A stretch of 64,000 nt of DNA from Lancefieldella sp. Marseille-Q7238 (GCF_949152215.1 NZ_OX424407.1:350530-414529); one strand, 5' to 3'. Counted from the first letter of the stretch, positions 1 through 9,870 are shown. Numbers and translations are program-made. The notes: generated from the sequence alone by a model not told the origin.

Positions 1-1
1 T

Positions 2-517
2 GCCGAAATTCGCGTCTCCATTGCACCCGAAGAGTTTCTCAAGGTTGCCACCATGCGCAACTGGCGCTGGCTTGATCAGGATGTGTTAAATCGGTTGATT
101 AATGGACACTACCTGCGCATTCCCATGAAGTGGAACTATCTTGCAGACTGGCAGTTCTTGCGCCGCACGCACATTGTGGCACAGGCTCCAAAAGACGTTC
201 GCGATGAATACGACGAAGCTCGCAAAGATCTCTGCATCGTACATTACGCCGGACCCGACAACCGCCCCTGGCTGTATCCCAACTCCGACCTAGCAGGACT
301 CTTTTGGTTCTACGCACGTCGTTCTCCTTATCTTGAAGAACTTCGTTCGCAGCTGGAAGAGTCGAGAAGAACCGCCAAGGGCCTTGCACACCGTGTTCAG
401 TCGGGCGTTATCTTCCGCGGCATCCTGCCGTTGTTTGACCGCGTCTGTCCGCCGGGTTCGACGGCGCGCGTGCGCGTCATCGACACCTACGGCAAGCTCG
501 GCGGCAGCAATCTGTAA
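2..517 (+). CDS. Glycosyltransferase family 8, C-terminal part (cut by window edge)
   Basis: The reading frame is open to the left edge of the window, so the N-terminal part with the nucleotide-sugar site (DxD motif) is missing. The visible 171 residues carry two hallmarks of the C-terminal half of GT8 enzymes: DQDVLN shortly after the edge, and the HYAGPDNRPW segment corresponding to the usual H(Y/F)xG..KPW motif. Members move a hexose from UDP- or other nucleotide sugars onto a glycan, lipid or protein acceptor, often for cell-surface polysaccharide. The tail after the family core is basic and helical (about 60 residues). An ATG at 53 is internal and is not the start. Family assignment is fairly secure; the acceptor cannot be told. 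Confidence 0.8.
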   Translation, partial: AEIRVSIAPEEFLKVATMRNWRWLDQDVLNRLINGHYLRIPMKWNYLADWQFLRRTHIVAQAPKDVRDEYDEARKDLCIVHYAGPDNRPWLYPNSDLAGLFWFYARRSPYLEELRSQLEESRRTAKGLAHRVQSGVIFRGILPLFDRVCPPGSTARVRVIDTYGKLGGSNL

Positions 518-572
518 AGCGCGCCGGGTGGCGCCGGCTTTGCCGCAGGTCAAGTGGTGCGGCTTGCGGCTA

Positions 573-635
573 GCGCAGCAGGTCTGGCGGCGTGACTCGT
601 GGCGTGACTGGCGCAGCAGGTCTGGCGGCGTGACT
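573..635. repeat. 25-bp direct repeat pair
   Basis: Two identical 25-bp copies occur at 573-597 and 611-635, 38 bp apart. They start GCGCAGCAGG and end GGCGTGACT. A partial third copy of the last part (GGCGTGACT) lies between them at 601-609. Each copy ends with TGA. Confidence 0.85.
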
Positions 636-751
636 AATGCGTTTACCTGCAGCGATTCTGCACATGCGCCGGAGAAGTACCGGTGTTTCTCGTACTTCCT
701 AAGTTCTTCTCGCCGCGAAAAGAACTTAGGGGCGATATCTCTATGTGATTT

Positions 752-870
752 CCAAAAAAGTGCATGAGTTGTGATATGAAAACTCCTAAAAAAGGCATCA
801 GTTGTGATAAATCCCCTAAAAATGCCATGAGTTGTGAAGTATTTTTATCACAACTGTGGCACTTTTTTGG
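752..870. repeat. AGTTGTGA repeat array closing into a long hairpin
   Basis: Three related units of about 30 bp, each an A-run, a GC-containing word and then AGTTGTGA, lie at about 752-775, 789-810 and 818-838. A fourth, inverted copy at 847-870 pairs with the first copy over 24 positions with only a few mismatches. A matching single unit (GCAAAAATGCGTAAGTTGTG) lies far away at 40071-40090, upstream of metG. Function unknown. Confidence 0.7.
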
Positions 871-984
871 AAACACTTCGAAGCCGCACCTTAGGGCCGC
901 GTGAAACTGCACTTCAAAGCCGCATGGTACGAAGCCACAAAGCCACAAATGCAAGCGAAAGAGCCCGCTGTGGATGCCACGCCG

Positions 985-1971
985 CTAGAGCTGATTTCTC
1001 GCAAAATGATTTCTCGCAAAAAGCTCCCAAAATGCAACAGCACTTGACGCAGCGACATTGAGCGAATCAACTTCGTGCGCCATAGGAATAATGGCAGCCC
1101 GGTCGCAGGCCTCAATGGTATGCTGGTCAAGCCCGTAGCCTTCCGAGCCAAAGAACAACGCATGCTTTTCTGACGCAGAGCACTTGATGTCCGTCAAAGG
1201 CGCCGCCGTATCGCTCAGTGCCAGCGCTGTGGCGACAAACCCCTCCGCATGAAGCGCTTGCATAAGGCCATCGACCCAAAGCTCCTCTGGAACCTGCGCC
1301 CACGGAACCTGAAATACCGTACCCATTGACACGCGAATCGCTCGCCTGGAAAGATGGTCAGCGCAACGCGGCGCCAGCAAAACTGCATCTACATTAAGCG
1401 CTGCGGCATTTCTAAAGATTGCCCCAACGTTGCTTACATCCACAAGATTCTCAAGCACTGCAATCGAGCGCGCGCCCGTTATCGCCTCATCCACGGCAAG
1501 GCCGGCGGGACGGCGCATAGCAGCCAACAATCCGCGTATGACGTCATAGCCCGTCAGCTTTTCAAGCTCATCTGAAGGGAGTACAAAAAGCAGCACAGGA
1601 GCGCTCGCGTTGGTCACTTCTAAGAGAGCACCGCTCTGCCCGCCGACTGAAGCGTCGCCGCTCGGCTCGCAAGCTGCAATGCCCACACAAGCCTCGCAAA
1701 CTGCAACAGCACCGCCATCCTCGCCCGCGCAAACCCATCCGATAGACTCCAAAAGTCTTCGGGCAGTCTCAAGATGTGCAGTATCTGTAAGTAAATTGTA
1801 TGGAGTCATGCCTTGTTTGAGCGCAACCTCAACCACAAGCGGCGTCTCGCAAATGACGACCGCTCGAGCCGGATCAAGACGACTGCGCAGTTGATTGGCG
1901 GTAAGATGGGAATAGACCGTCAGCCGAGAATCGTCAAATGATTTCAGCTGCTTTATGACAAAAGACCCCAT
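985..1971 (-). CDS. SpoU/TrmH-family RNA 2'-O-methyltransferase
   Basis: The 328-residue protein has the three SPOUT motifs: motif 1 around 178-190 (VSNVGAIFRNAA, with the catalytic-type Asn and Arg), motif 2 at 274-281 (FGSEGYGL) and motif 3 at 296-310 (IPMAHEVDSLNVAAS). These form the trefoil knot that binds S-adenosylmethionine. The N-terminal half resembles the substrate-binding domain of tRNA/rRNA methyltransferases of the TrmH/RlmB group but carries an Ala/Gly/Cys-rich insert near 80-122. The exact target nucleotide cannot be inferred. The C-terminal tail contains a short tandem duplication (LFARN, then FARN) from a 15-bp DNA repeat at 993-1022, just before the stop. Confidence 0.85.
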   Translation of the reverse strand: MGSFVIKQLKSFDDSRLTVYSHLTANQLRSRLDPARAVVICETPLVVEVALKQGMTPYNLLTDTAHLETARRLLESIGWVCAGEDGGAVAVCEACVGIAACEPSGDASVGGQSGALLEVTNASAPVLLFVLPSDELEKLTGYDVIRGLLAAMRRPAGLAVDEAITGARSIAVLENLVDVSNVGAIFRNAAALNVDAVLLAPRCADHLSRRAIRVSMGTVFQVPWAQVPEELWVDGLMQALHAEGFVATALALSDTAAPLTDIKCSASEKHALFFGSEGYGLDQHTIEACDRAAIIPMAHEVDSLNVAASSAVAFWELFARNHFARNQL

Positions 1972-2092
1972 GCTCCATCTCCAAAGAATTTTTTCGCACT
2001 TTCCCGCATATATGCCGTAAAATAAAACATTGGTGCGACCTTCAACGCAAACGTACCATAACCATCAAGAATGACGCTAGACAGGAGCGCGC

Positions 2093-3940
2093 GTGGCTAA
2101 GCATTTCGCCGACAGTAATGAGGTTCTCGAAGCCCAACCAAAGCACCTTTCCCCTGATGATACTACCGAATCCGACGACATCGAAACGGCTTCTTCCAAT
2201 CAAGAGATTGACGAGAAGAACGAAGGTGTTGGCGAGAAGGACGCTGAGCAGGCATCTCAGCCCTACAGCACCGAAACTGCAATCCAAAGCATCGAGCGCT
2301 ATAAGATAGACACGTCCGTCCTTCCACGCATCGATGGCAAAGGCTTCCCTGCCGGCAACGACGGCGCGCCTGTCGGTGATGCCTTCATCGACGCTACGAC
2401 CGCAATTGATACCGCAGCCGCAGCGGAAACCGCCACACCCGCCGCGTCCGGCGCCGACACCCCCGCAACCGCAGAAACGCCCGCCGGCGCTGAAGCAACG
2501 ACTCTCATCACACCTCCTGAAGCGCTCAAGCCAGCAGGCCCCGCAAAGAAGCGCAAGCTGTGGCTCATCCCCGTGGTACTTCTCGCCGTGCTTGCTACCG
2601 TTTACCTTGGCGGCGTGATTGTCTTCCACTTCATCTTCATGCCGAATACCACGGTGTATGGAATCGACTATTCACTGAAGCCCGTCTCAAGTCTCGCCGC
2701 CTCTATTGAATCGGACACAGCCTCGTACAGCGGCCACATCACCGGAGCGGGAATTGACGTCAAGCTGAGCGCTGCTGACATCAACCTGACCTACGATGGA
2801 ACGGGATATGCAAACGACGCCCTCTCGCAAGAAAACGTATGGGCATGGCCGGCCGAGATTTTCAAATCGCGCGAGCTCAAGCCAACAGGTACCGCCTCAT
2901 ATGACCATGACAAGCTCAAAGAAATCCTGTCAGGCGTCATTAAGGAGAATGAAGAAGCGGCAAGCGGCCAGGACCACAGTGGCATTACCTTCAACTCTTC
3001 CACAGGCAAATTCACGATGTCCGACCAAGCAATTGCCATGCGTATTCTGCCCGATAAGGCGGATCAGGAAATCGGTGACGCGCTGAACAGCCTTACCAAA
3101 GACATTACGCTTGACAACAAAGTCATTCAAAGTTCCGAAAACATTGAGGCCGCCATCTCCGCAGCTAACGCATATGTTGCTGCCGCACCAAAACTCAAAC
3201 TCGGCGACAACGACGCAGGAGCGATTACGGCAGACCAAGTTGCCGGCTGGATCAGTTTTGACGAAAACCTTAACGTAAATCTCAATGAACAGGCCATCCG
3301 TGATTACGTCCACGGAGATCTTTCGAAGCAGCTCGACTCCAAGGGAACCGCGCGTACCTACACGCGGCCCGACGGCAAAGAGATAACCACTGTCGCAGGC
3401 GGACACTACGGCTGGGTCATTGATGGTGATAAGACCGCCGATGCTCTCATCAACGCCATTAAAAGCGGCGCCGTACAGCCAACCGTTGATGTCCCCTGTC
3501 TGCAGTCTGCGGTCACCTACGACCCAGGCAAACAGGATTGGGGCAAGCGCTATATTGACGTTGATATTTCCGAGCAGCATGCGCGCTTGTACGATGAAAG
3601 CGGCTCTATCATCTGGGAAGCCGATGTAGTCACTGGTATTCCTGATGGACGTCACAATACACCTGAAGGTGTTTGGGATATTACAAGCCATATTCGTGGC
3701 GCACGACTTCTTGGACCTAATGATGAATCCGGGCGCCCGGGTTGGGATACCAAGGTTGACTTCTGGCTCGGTGTCAAAGGCCAGGACACTGGCTTTCACA
3801 ATGCTCCCTGGCGTGGCGCTTTCGGCGGACAGATTTACAAGACAGGCGGAAGCCACGGTTGCATCAATCTAAGCTACGACAACGCGCAAAAACTTTTTGA
3901 GCTTGCAAAAGACGGCGACCCTGTCGTCATCCACGAATAG
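2093..3940 (+). CDS. Membrane-anchored L,D-transpeptidase (YkuD) with peptidoglycan-binding domain
   Basis: The start is GTG at 2093, preceded by AGGAG at 2083-2087. The 615-residue protein has an acidic, Ala/Thr/Pro-rich cytoplasmic region (1-155), one transmembrane helix (about 156-182), an extracytoplasmic putative peptidoglycan-binding region of the PG_binding_4/VanW-linked type, and a C-terminal YkuD domain with the catalytic motif GSHGCINL, nucleophile Cys590. Such enzymes make 3-3 (or other L,D) peptide cross-links, or attach proteins to peptidoglycan, outside the membrane. The gene stands alone, convergent with ffh. The Asp/Glu-rich cytoplasmic extension is longer than in most homologues and could be a regulatory contact. 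Function class is secure; the cross-link type is inference. Confidence 0.9.
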   Translation: MAKHFADSNEVLEAQPKHLSPDDTTESDDIETASSNQEIDEKNEGVGEKDAEQASQPYSTETAIQSIERYKIDTSVLPRIDGKGFPAGNDGAPVGDAFIDATTAIDTAAAAETATPAASGADTPATAETPAGAEATTLITPPEALKPAGPAKKRKLWLIPVVLLAVLATVYLGGVIVFHFIFMPNTTVYGIDYSLKPVSSLAASIESDTASYSGHITGAGIDVKLSAADINLTYDGTGYANDALSQENVWAWPAEIFKSRELKPTGTASYDHDKLKEILSGVIKENEEAASGQDHSGITFNSSTGKFTMSDQAIAMRILPDKADQEIGDALNSLTKDITLDNKVIQSSENIEAAISAANAYVAAAPKLKLGDNDAGAITADQVAGWISFDENLNVNLNEQAIRDYVHGDLSKQLDSKGTARTYTRPDGKEITTVAGGHYGWVIDGDKTADALINAIKSGAVQPTVDVPCLQSAVTYDPGKQDWGKRYIDVDISEQHARLYDESGSIIWEADVVTGIPDGRHNTPEGVWDITSHIRGARLLGPNDESGRPGWDTKVDFWLGVKGQDTGFHNAPWRGAFGGQIYKTGGSHGCINLSYDNAQKLFELAKDGDPVVIHE

Positions 3941-4021
3941 CCGCCACTGCGTTTACTCGTCGTCTACACAATGCTTACGCGATGTCAGCACAACCGTTAA
4001 CTTTCGTCGACTTCCGATGGC

Positions 4022-5401
4022 TTAAAACTTAGGCATCTGATTGCCGCCGAAGCCCATGTTGCGCATCATGGCTTCCATTTGACGGCGACCCTTTTTGGCG
4101 TTGCCACTTTGCGTCATAGCTTTCATCTTACCCATCATCTTATTCATCTCGCCCCACTGGCGGATGAGCTGGTTCACTTCCTGAATGGTGCGACCGGAGC
4201 CCGCAGAGATGCGCCTGCGGCGCTGTCCGTTAATGATTTTGGGACGCAGACGTTCTTCTCTGGTCATTGAGTGGATAATGGCCTCAATGCGCCCGAGTGA
4301 ACTGTCATCCAAGCCGCCCTGCTGTGCCATCAGGCGATCTCCACCTGGAAGAGCGCTTATGAGTTTGGCAAGTCCTCCCATTTTACGGATTTGCTGCATT
4401 TGGTTGAGCAGGTCATCCATGGTAAATCCCTCGCGAAGCATGCGCTCGGCATCTTCAACCTGCTTTTCATCAGCAACTTTTTGAGCCTGCTCGACAATGG
4501 AGATAACGTCTCCCATGCCAAGAATGCGTTTTGCCATGCGGTCCGGATGAAAGACTTCAAGCGAATCGGGCTTCTCACCCATAGAAACAAATTTGATAGG
4601 CTTGCCGGTCACCTCGCGGACGGAAAGCGCGCCGCCGCCACGAGCATCGCCGTCAAGCTTGGACATGATGACTCCGTCAAAGTCCACGCGCTCGGCAAAG
4701 GTAGTCACAACGTTGACGATATCCTGGCCGGTCATAGCATCAACGACCATCAAAATCTGATCAGGTTTGACAGCCTGCTTGATAGCGACGGCTTCCTGCA
4801 TCATCTCTTCATCAATCTGCAGACGGCCAGCGGTATCAACGATTACGATGTCATTCATGTGATCAATGGCTTGGTGGATGGATTCAGAGGCAATAGCCAC
4901 CGCGTCACGACCGTCTCCGCGATACACGGGAACTTCAATTTCGGCGCCGAGAGTCTCAAGCTGATCGGCCGCTGCGGGACGATGGACGTCACAGGCCGCC
5001 AAAAGCGGACGCTTGCCCTCGGACTTCAAGAGGTACGCCAGCTTAGCCGCCGCGGTAGTCTTGCCGGAGCCTTGCAGGCCGACCAGCATAATGACGTTCG
5101 GAATGCGGTTCTGAGCAAGTACCAGCTTTGACTCGGTCGAACCCAAAAGCGATGTCAGCTCATCCAAAACAATGCGCACCACGTTTTGAGCGGGAGAAAG
5201 AGACTCAAGCACCTCAGCCGTCAGGCACTGCTCCTTGCAGCGCGCAACAAAGTTCTTGACCACGCGATAGTTGACATCGGCTTCAAGCAGTGCCATACGA
5301 ATTTCGCGCATGGCGACGTTGATATCATCCTCGGTCAGACGGCCCTTACCGCGTAGAGCGGCAAACGTGTCTTGGAGACGATCCTGCAGGCTGTTAAACA
5401 T
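4022..5401 (-). CDS. ffh: Signal recognition particle protein Ffh
   Basis: The 459-residue protein has the full SRP54 order: N helical bundle (1-95), G domain with P-loop GLQGSGKTT (108-116), DTAGR and a T-K-D type motif (SKLDGDARGG), and a C-terminal methionine-rich M domain from about 300 that binds SRP RNA and signal sequences. It delivers nascent membrane and secreted proteins to the receptor FtsY, encoded just upstream. The start overlaps the ftsY stop by one base (TAATG), so the GTPase pair is translationally coupled, following smc and rnc. Length and motifs are normal. The SRP RNA gene itself was not found in the window. Confidence 0.97.
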   Translation of the reverse strand: MFNSLQDRLQDTFAALRGKGRLTEDDINVAMREIRMALLEADVNYRVVKNFVARCKEQCLTAEVLESLSPAQNVVRIVLDELTSLLGSTESKLVLAQNRIPNVIMLVGLQGSGKTTAAAKLAYLLKSEGKRPLLAACDVHRPAAADQLETLGAEIEVPVYRGDGRDAVAIASESIHQAIDHMNDIVIVDTAGRLQIDEEMMQEAVAIKQAVKPDQILMVVDAMTGQDIVNVVTTFAERVDFDGVIMSKLDGDARGGGALSVREVTGKPIKFVSMGEKPDSLEVFHPDRMAKRILGMGDVISIVEQAQKVADEKQVEDAERMLREGFTMDDLLNQMQQIRKMGGLAKLISALPGGDRLMAQQGGLDDSSLGRIEAIIHSMTREERLRPKIINGQRRRRISAGSGRTIQEVNQLIRQWGEMNKMMGKMKAMTQSGNAKKGRRQMEAMMRNMGFGGNQMPKF

Positions 5402-6306
5402 TATTGAACTCCCTCGCCCACGAGCGCTTCACAGAAATCGTGCGCCTCAAATGTTTGCAAATCATCAAGAGCTTCGCCCACGCCAATGCGATAGATAGGC
5501 AGGTTAAGCTGGTTGGATATGGCAAGGGCTATGCCGCCCTTAGCGGTACCGTCAAGTTTTGTGACGATAAGACCGTCAAGATCGAGAGCGTCATTGAACT
5601 CCTTGGCCTGGTTAAGGCCGTTTTGTCCGGTTGTAGCGTCAATCACCAAAACTACGCTCACCGGCGTCACGCCCGCACGCTTACGCGTCACTGAAACAAC
5701 CTTCGCCAGCTCGCGCATTAAGTCAGAGGAGGTATGCAGGCGTCCGGCCGTGTCAATAAGCACCAGCTCAGCGCCGCGCTTCTCGGCCTCATCGATAACG
5801 TCATAGCACACGCTTGCGGGATCCGCGCCGCGCTCGCGCGTAATGACTTCAACGCCTGAGCGTTCTCCCCATATCTCAAGCTGCTCAATCGCGGCGGCGC
5901 GAAAGGTGTCAGCTCCCCCGATGAGCACGCGACTGCCTTCGGCTTTCGCACGTCCTGCCAGCTTGCCCACCGTGGTCGTCTTGCCCGCGCCGTTAATGCC
6001 GACAAAGAGCACAATCGACGGCGTATCAGTGAAGGGATCGCGAGAAGCGCGCGGGAACTCCCGAGAAAGCCTCTCAATGAGCGCTCGACGAAGCTGATCC
6101 GACCGCGTGAGATTCTCACGCGCGGCCTGTTCGCGGAGGTCGTCCGTAACGCGTATGGCAACCTCAGCTCCCATATCCCCCATCACGAGGGTGTCTTCAA
6201 GGTCATCCCAAAAATCCTCAGTGACCTCGCCTCCCATATAAAAAATCTCATTGAGCGTTTCGCGTGAACGCTCAAGGCCGCGACGAAGATTGTCCATGAA
6301 ACCCAT
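5401..6306 (-). CDS. ftsY: SRP receptor FtsY
   Basis: The 301-residue protein has an N domain (1-90) and G domain with P-loop GINGAGKTT (103-111), DTAGRL and TKLDGTAKGG. It is the membrane receptor GTPase that docks the SRP-ribosome complex at the Sec translocon. The acidic A domain of the E. coli protein is missing, as is usual in Gram-positive bacteria; membrane contact then relies on the N-terminal amphipathic helix (MGFMDNLRRGLERSR). Start and stop overlap the neighbouring smc and ffh genes by one base each (TGATG and TAATG). Confidence 0.96.
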   Translation of the reverse strand: MGFMDNLRRGLERSRETLNEIFYMGGEVTEDFWDDLEDTLVMGDMGAEVAIRVTDDLREQAARENLTRSDQLRRALIERLSREFPRASRDPFTDTPSIVLFVGINGAGKTTTVGKLAGRAKAEGSRVLIGGADTFRAAAIEQLEIWGERSGVEVITRERGADPASVCYDVIDEAEKRGAELVLIDTAGRLHTSSDLMRELAKVVSVTRKRAGVTPVSVVLVIDATTGQNGLNQAKEFNDALDLDGLIVTKLDGTAKGGIALAISNQLNLPIYRIGVGEALDDLQTFEAHDFCEALVGEGVQ

Positions 6307-9300
6307 CAGGCGTCAACCACCTTTCCGGTCGTATGATCAAGTCTCTGTGAGACCACATGACTTACGCCATCTGCCTGCATAGACACACCGTACAGAACAT
6401 CCGCCTGCTCCATGGTGCGTCTCTGGTGAGAGATAACGATAAGCTGTGTTGTTTCTTTGAGCTGCTCAATCGCGTCAAGCAGTTTTGAGAGGTTAGCGTC
6501 ATCGAGCGCCGCCTCAACCTCATCAAATACGTAAAACGGAACCGTGCGAGTCCGATATACAGCAAAGAGAAGCGCCAAGGCCGTGAGACTCTTCTCGCCA
6601 CCGCTCATCAGCATCATCTTGGTAATGCGTTTGCCGCGAGGCTGAGCCACAATCTCAATACCCGTCTCGGAAAGGTTTTCCGGATCGGTCATCTCAATGC
6701 GAGCGTGCCCACCGGGAAAGAGCATCGAGAAAATCTCGGAGAAGTTTTGATTGACCTTTTCAAAGACGACAAGAAAACGATTGCGCATCTTGCGCTCGAT
6801 AGCCGAAGTAATTTTTTTGAGAGAGCCGCGCGCAGCCTCAAGATCTGCTACCTGCTCGCCAATATAATCGGCGCGCTCCTTGAGGCGCTGATATTCATCC
6901 ATGGCTACCTCGTTGACAGGACCAATACCGTCAAGCTGCCGCTTAAGCTGATCAACCGTTCGCTCAGCAGCCGCACGGTCCTCCGGTTCCGGTAACTTCA
7001 GCGCTTCGTCAAGCACCGCCCCTGTTGCGATAATGGCGTTAATGGCGTTTTCCACCTGCACTTCAAGACGGCCGATTTCAACCTTAACGTCATTGGCGCG
7101 CGAGCGTTCCTGCTCAAGTTCGGCCTGCGCCGCTGAGACGGCATCTTTCGCCTCGCCGATAGTCTTGCGCAGCGAATCGGAGTCCGCCTCCGCAAGTGAG
7201 GCGCGGTCTTTCAGGCGAGAAGCCCATTCAAGCGCGCGCCCGTGGAGAGCCTCATAGCGCTCATAGAGCGGGTCAACGCGCAGACGGATAACATCGAGTG
7301 CATGAGAGGACTGCTCTGTCGCGTTTATCTGCTGCTCAAGAGTTTGCACACGCTTTGCCAGTTCAGCCGCGCGAGCGTCAAGATTTGCCCGGCGCTCAGT
7401 AGCCATCGCTAATTTCATACGGGCGTCAGAGAGCTCACGCGACGCCTTACCCTGGGCGTGAATGGCCTTATCGTGCTTGGCGGTTGTTTCGGAAAGCAGT
7501 CGAGCAAGCTCCTCCGCACGCTCAGACGCCTCATGCGACGCCTGTCTATGTTCTTCAATATGAAAATGGGCGTCCTGCGCACGTTCAGACGCGACCGCAC
7601 GAGCCTTTGTCACCTGGCTCTTCTCCGCCTTCGCGGAAGCCACTTGCCCTTCCAGGCGCCCTCGCTCAGAAGAGAGAGACGTAAGCTCACCAGAAAGGCG
7701 CGCCGCCTCCCCTTGGGCCGCAACGCTTTTCTCCCGCGCCGTGGCAAGCTTTGTCTCTGCTTGCGCCACTGCCGCAATCGCAGCCTCATGAGCTGCCTTT
7801 AGATGACCTCTGTCTTTTTCAAGCGCACGAATACGACGTTTGCGCTCAAGAGCGCCCACTTTCGCAGAAGCAGGCGTACCAATCCTCAGCCGGCCGTCAG
7901 GAAAGAGTATCGCGCCGTCAAGCGTTACATATGTGCACAAGGACGCTTTCTCATGAGCCGCGAGAGCTTCGCTGACATCGCCAACCACTCGCATGCTGCC
8001 AAACAGCGCTTCAAGCAGGGCACGCGATGATTCGGCCACATGAATCCTGTCAAGGAGCGCCTCGCCGGGAGCGTCTTTATCGATGCGCTCCGCGCTCTCA
8101 GAGCATCGCGCTGCGCGTGAAACAATCGTGGCGCATCCTTCAGCCTCTTTGTACGCGAGCGCGGCGGAGGCAAGCGTATCCGCTTCCGAAACGGAACCGA
8201 CCACAAAGGCCGCCAAGTCATCTCCGAGCAATCGTTCAAGCAAGGGCTCAATGCGCTCATCAGCGTCAATACAATCGGCAAGACGGCTTTCAATAAGCTC
8301 AGCAACGGCCTCATCATCCGCAAGCGCCGCGGCGCGCGGACTTGTTTTTGCCGTTTCAACGTCAAGTGACGTCAGCGCCGTCAATGTCGCCTCCGCTTGC
8401 GAGAGCTTTCGCTTCGCGTCAGCTTCAACGGCACGCGCGGCTTCCAGCGCAGACGTATGTTCGGAAATCTCAGCAATCAAAGCTTCCGACTCACGCCGCG
8501 CAAGCTCCAGAGCCGCCGAAAGCTCATGCTCACGCGTTGAGCTTTGCGAGAGGGCTTCTTCCGCCGTTTTAAGCGACTCATTGATTTGCGCCAGACGAGA
8601 GACGTACATCTCATCCTCAACCTTTGCGTGCGTGATGTGCTCTTCCAGCTTTACATAAGCAAGCGTTTCCCTGTCAGCGACAGCGCGCGCGGACTTCTCC
8701 TCCGAACTCAGGCGCTGAAGTTCAAGGTCAAGTTCTTTTCGCCCGCTCGCCGCTTTTTGAGCAATTTCTTGCAGGGACTCCTGCGTTTTTTTGAGTTCGG
8801 TCTCTTGAGCGGAAAACGCTATGAGCTGGTCTTTGAGCTGTTCTGACTCGGTGGCAGCCTCTTGGCGCTGTCTGCCCATAACGGAAAGCTGCATACGCAT
8901 ATCGGAAAGGCGAGAAACCATGTTCTTGCCTTTCTCTTCCAAAAGACGCATGTCAGAGCCCATACGGCCAAGCACATCCTGCATACGGCGGCGCTGCTCG
9001 CCCAAATCTCCCACGAACAGGCCCTTTTGTTCAAGAAGCGACTGAAGTTTTTCGAGCTCCTGCACCTTTTCTTGAGAGCGATACCGCGCAAGTTCAATAG
9101 CAGCGTCAGCTTCCTTTTGACGAACGCTCAACTCCGCGTGAGTTTGCTGAAGCTGTCTCAAATCGTCCACAGCCAGCTGAACAGTAAGCTCGGTAAACTG
9201 CGCCTGCAGTGTTTTCGCGCGCGAGGCCTTGTCCACCTGCTTTTCAAGCGGACGCAGCTGCCGCGTAATCTCACGGGCAACCACTTTGGCGCGCGCCAGA

Positions 9301-9860
9301 TTTTCATCCATAGCCGCAATTTTGCGCTCAGCCCGTTCCTTGCGGCGGCGATGCTTTGAGATATCAGCCGCTTCTTCGATAAGCTCACGGCGCTGCTCCG
9401 GACGGCTCGACAAAATAGAATCGAGTTTGCCCTGAGAAATGATGGAATGCGTATCCTTGCCAAGACCGGAATCATGGAGAATATCCTGAATATCCATCAA
9501 TCGAGCAGGCGCTCCATTGATCAGGTACTCGGACTCCCCCGAACGATACATGCGCCGGGTGATTCCAATCTCCGAAAAGTCAATGGGAAGCGTGTGATCG
9601 GAGTTGTCCAAGAGAAGCGTCACTTCCGCAACGCCGACCGCGTTTCTCGCGGAGGAACCCGAAAAGATAACGTCTTCCATGGCCTGACCGCGCAGCATTT
9701 TTGCGCTCTGCTCGCCCAAAACCCACAGAATCGAATCGGAAACGTTTGATTTGCCCGAACCATTTGGTCCCACCACAACAGTTAAGCCGGGGTCAAATTC
9801 CATGTGCGTTTTGTCGGCAAAGGACTTAAAGCCTTTGAGGGTAAGCGATTTGAGATACAA
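6306..9860 (-). CDS. smc: Chromosome partition/condensin protein SMC
   Basis: The 1184 residues match the usual size. There is a Walker A motif GPNGSGKSN (31-39), a long coiled coil broken by the hinge region (about 510-680), the ABC signature SGGEKSLTALALL from 1086 and a Walker B/D-loop FDEVEAALDD near 1112. The dimer, with ScpA/ScpB encoded elsewhere, extrudes DNA loops and helps chromosome segregation. The gene sits between rnc and ftsY, an arrangement shared with many Gram-positive bacteria, with 10 bp to rnc and a one-base overlap with ftsY. One CTTCTCGCC word lies exactly in the signature motif codons (6591). Confidence 0.97.
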   Translation of the reverse strand: MYLKSLTLKGFKSFADKTHMEFDPGLTVVVGPNGSGKSNVSDSILWVLGEQSAKMLRGQAMEDVIFSGSSARNAVGVAEVTLLLDNSDHTLPIDFSEIGITRRMYRSGESEYLINGAPARLMDIQDILHDSGLGKDTHSIISQGKLDSILSSRPEQRRELIEEAADISKHRRRKERAERKIAAMDENLARAKVVAREITRQLRPLEKQVDKASRAKTLQAQFTELTVQLAVDDLRQLQQTHAELSVRQKEADAAIELARYRSQEKVQELEKLQSLLEQKGLFVGDLGEQRRRMQDVLGRMGSDMRLLEEKGKNMVSRLSDMRMQLSVMGRQRQEAATESEQLKDQLIAFSAQETELKKTQESLQEIAQKAASGRKELDLELQRLSSEEKSARAVADRETLAYVKLEEHITHAKVEDEMYVSRLAQINESLKTAEEALSQSSTREHELSAALELARRESEALIAEISEHTSALEAARAVEADAKRKLSQAEATLTALTSLDVETAKTSPRAAALADDEAVAELIESRLADCIDADERIEPLLERLLGDDLAAFVVGSVSEADTLASAALAYKEAEGCATIVSRAARCSESAERIDKDAPGEALLDRIHVAESSRALLEALFGSMRVVGDVSEALAAHEKASLCTYVTLDGAILFPDGRLRIGTPASAKVGALERKRRIRALEKDRGHLKAAHEAAIAAVAQAETKLATAREKSVAAQGEAARLSGELTSLSSERGRLEGQVASAKAEKSQVTKARAVASERAQDAHFHIEEHRQASHEASERAEELARLLSETTAKHDKAIHAQGKASRELSDARMKLAMATERRANLDARAAELAKRVQTLEQQINATEQSSHALDVIRLRVDPLYERYEALHGRALEWASRLKDRASLAEADSDSLRKTIGEAKDAVSAAQAELEQERSRANDVKVEIGRLEVQVENAINAIIATGAVLDEALKLPEPEDRAAAERTVDQLKRQLDGIGPVNEVAMDEYQRLKERADYIGEQVADLEAARGSLKKITSAIERKMRNRFLVVFEKVNQNFSEIFSMLFPGGHARIEMTDPENLSETGIEIVAQPRGKRITKMMLMSGGEKSLTALALLFAVYRTRTVPFYVFDEVEAALDDANLSKLLDAIEQLKETTQLIVISHQRRTMEQADVLYGVSMQADGVSHVVSQRLDHTTGKVVDA

Positions 9861-9870
9861 CGACGTCCTC

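Larger units (their letters stand above)
518..984. other. 467-bp non-coding stretch filled with short repeats
   Basis: No convincing gene is present. The stretch contains a 25-bp direct repeat (573-597 and 611-635), an inverted repeat GAAGTAC/GTACTTC (674-698), a hairpin with an 11-bp perfect stem (698-708 with 720-730) whose loop side holds one CTTCTCGCC word, a three-copy AGTTGTGA repeat array with an inverted fourth copy (752-870), and several AAGCCGC/AAGCCAC words (about 880-945). There is no T-run after the 698-730 hairpin, so it is a poor intrinsic terminator. The mosaic looks like repeatedly duplicated and decayed sequence between two converging genes. Confidence 0.7.

Noticed and set aside
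698..730. Intrinsic terminator after the glycosyltransferase
   Set aside because: The stem is perfect but neither strand has a following T-run, and it is 180 bp after the stop.
518..984. A CRISPR-like array in the repeat-rich gap
   Set aside because: The units are few, degenerate and of variable spacing, one is inverted, and no cas genes are nearby.
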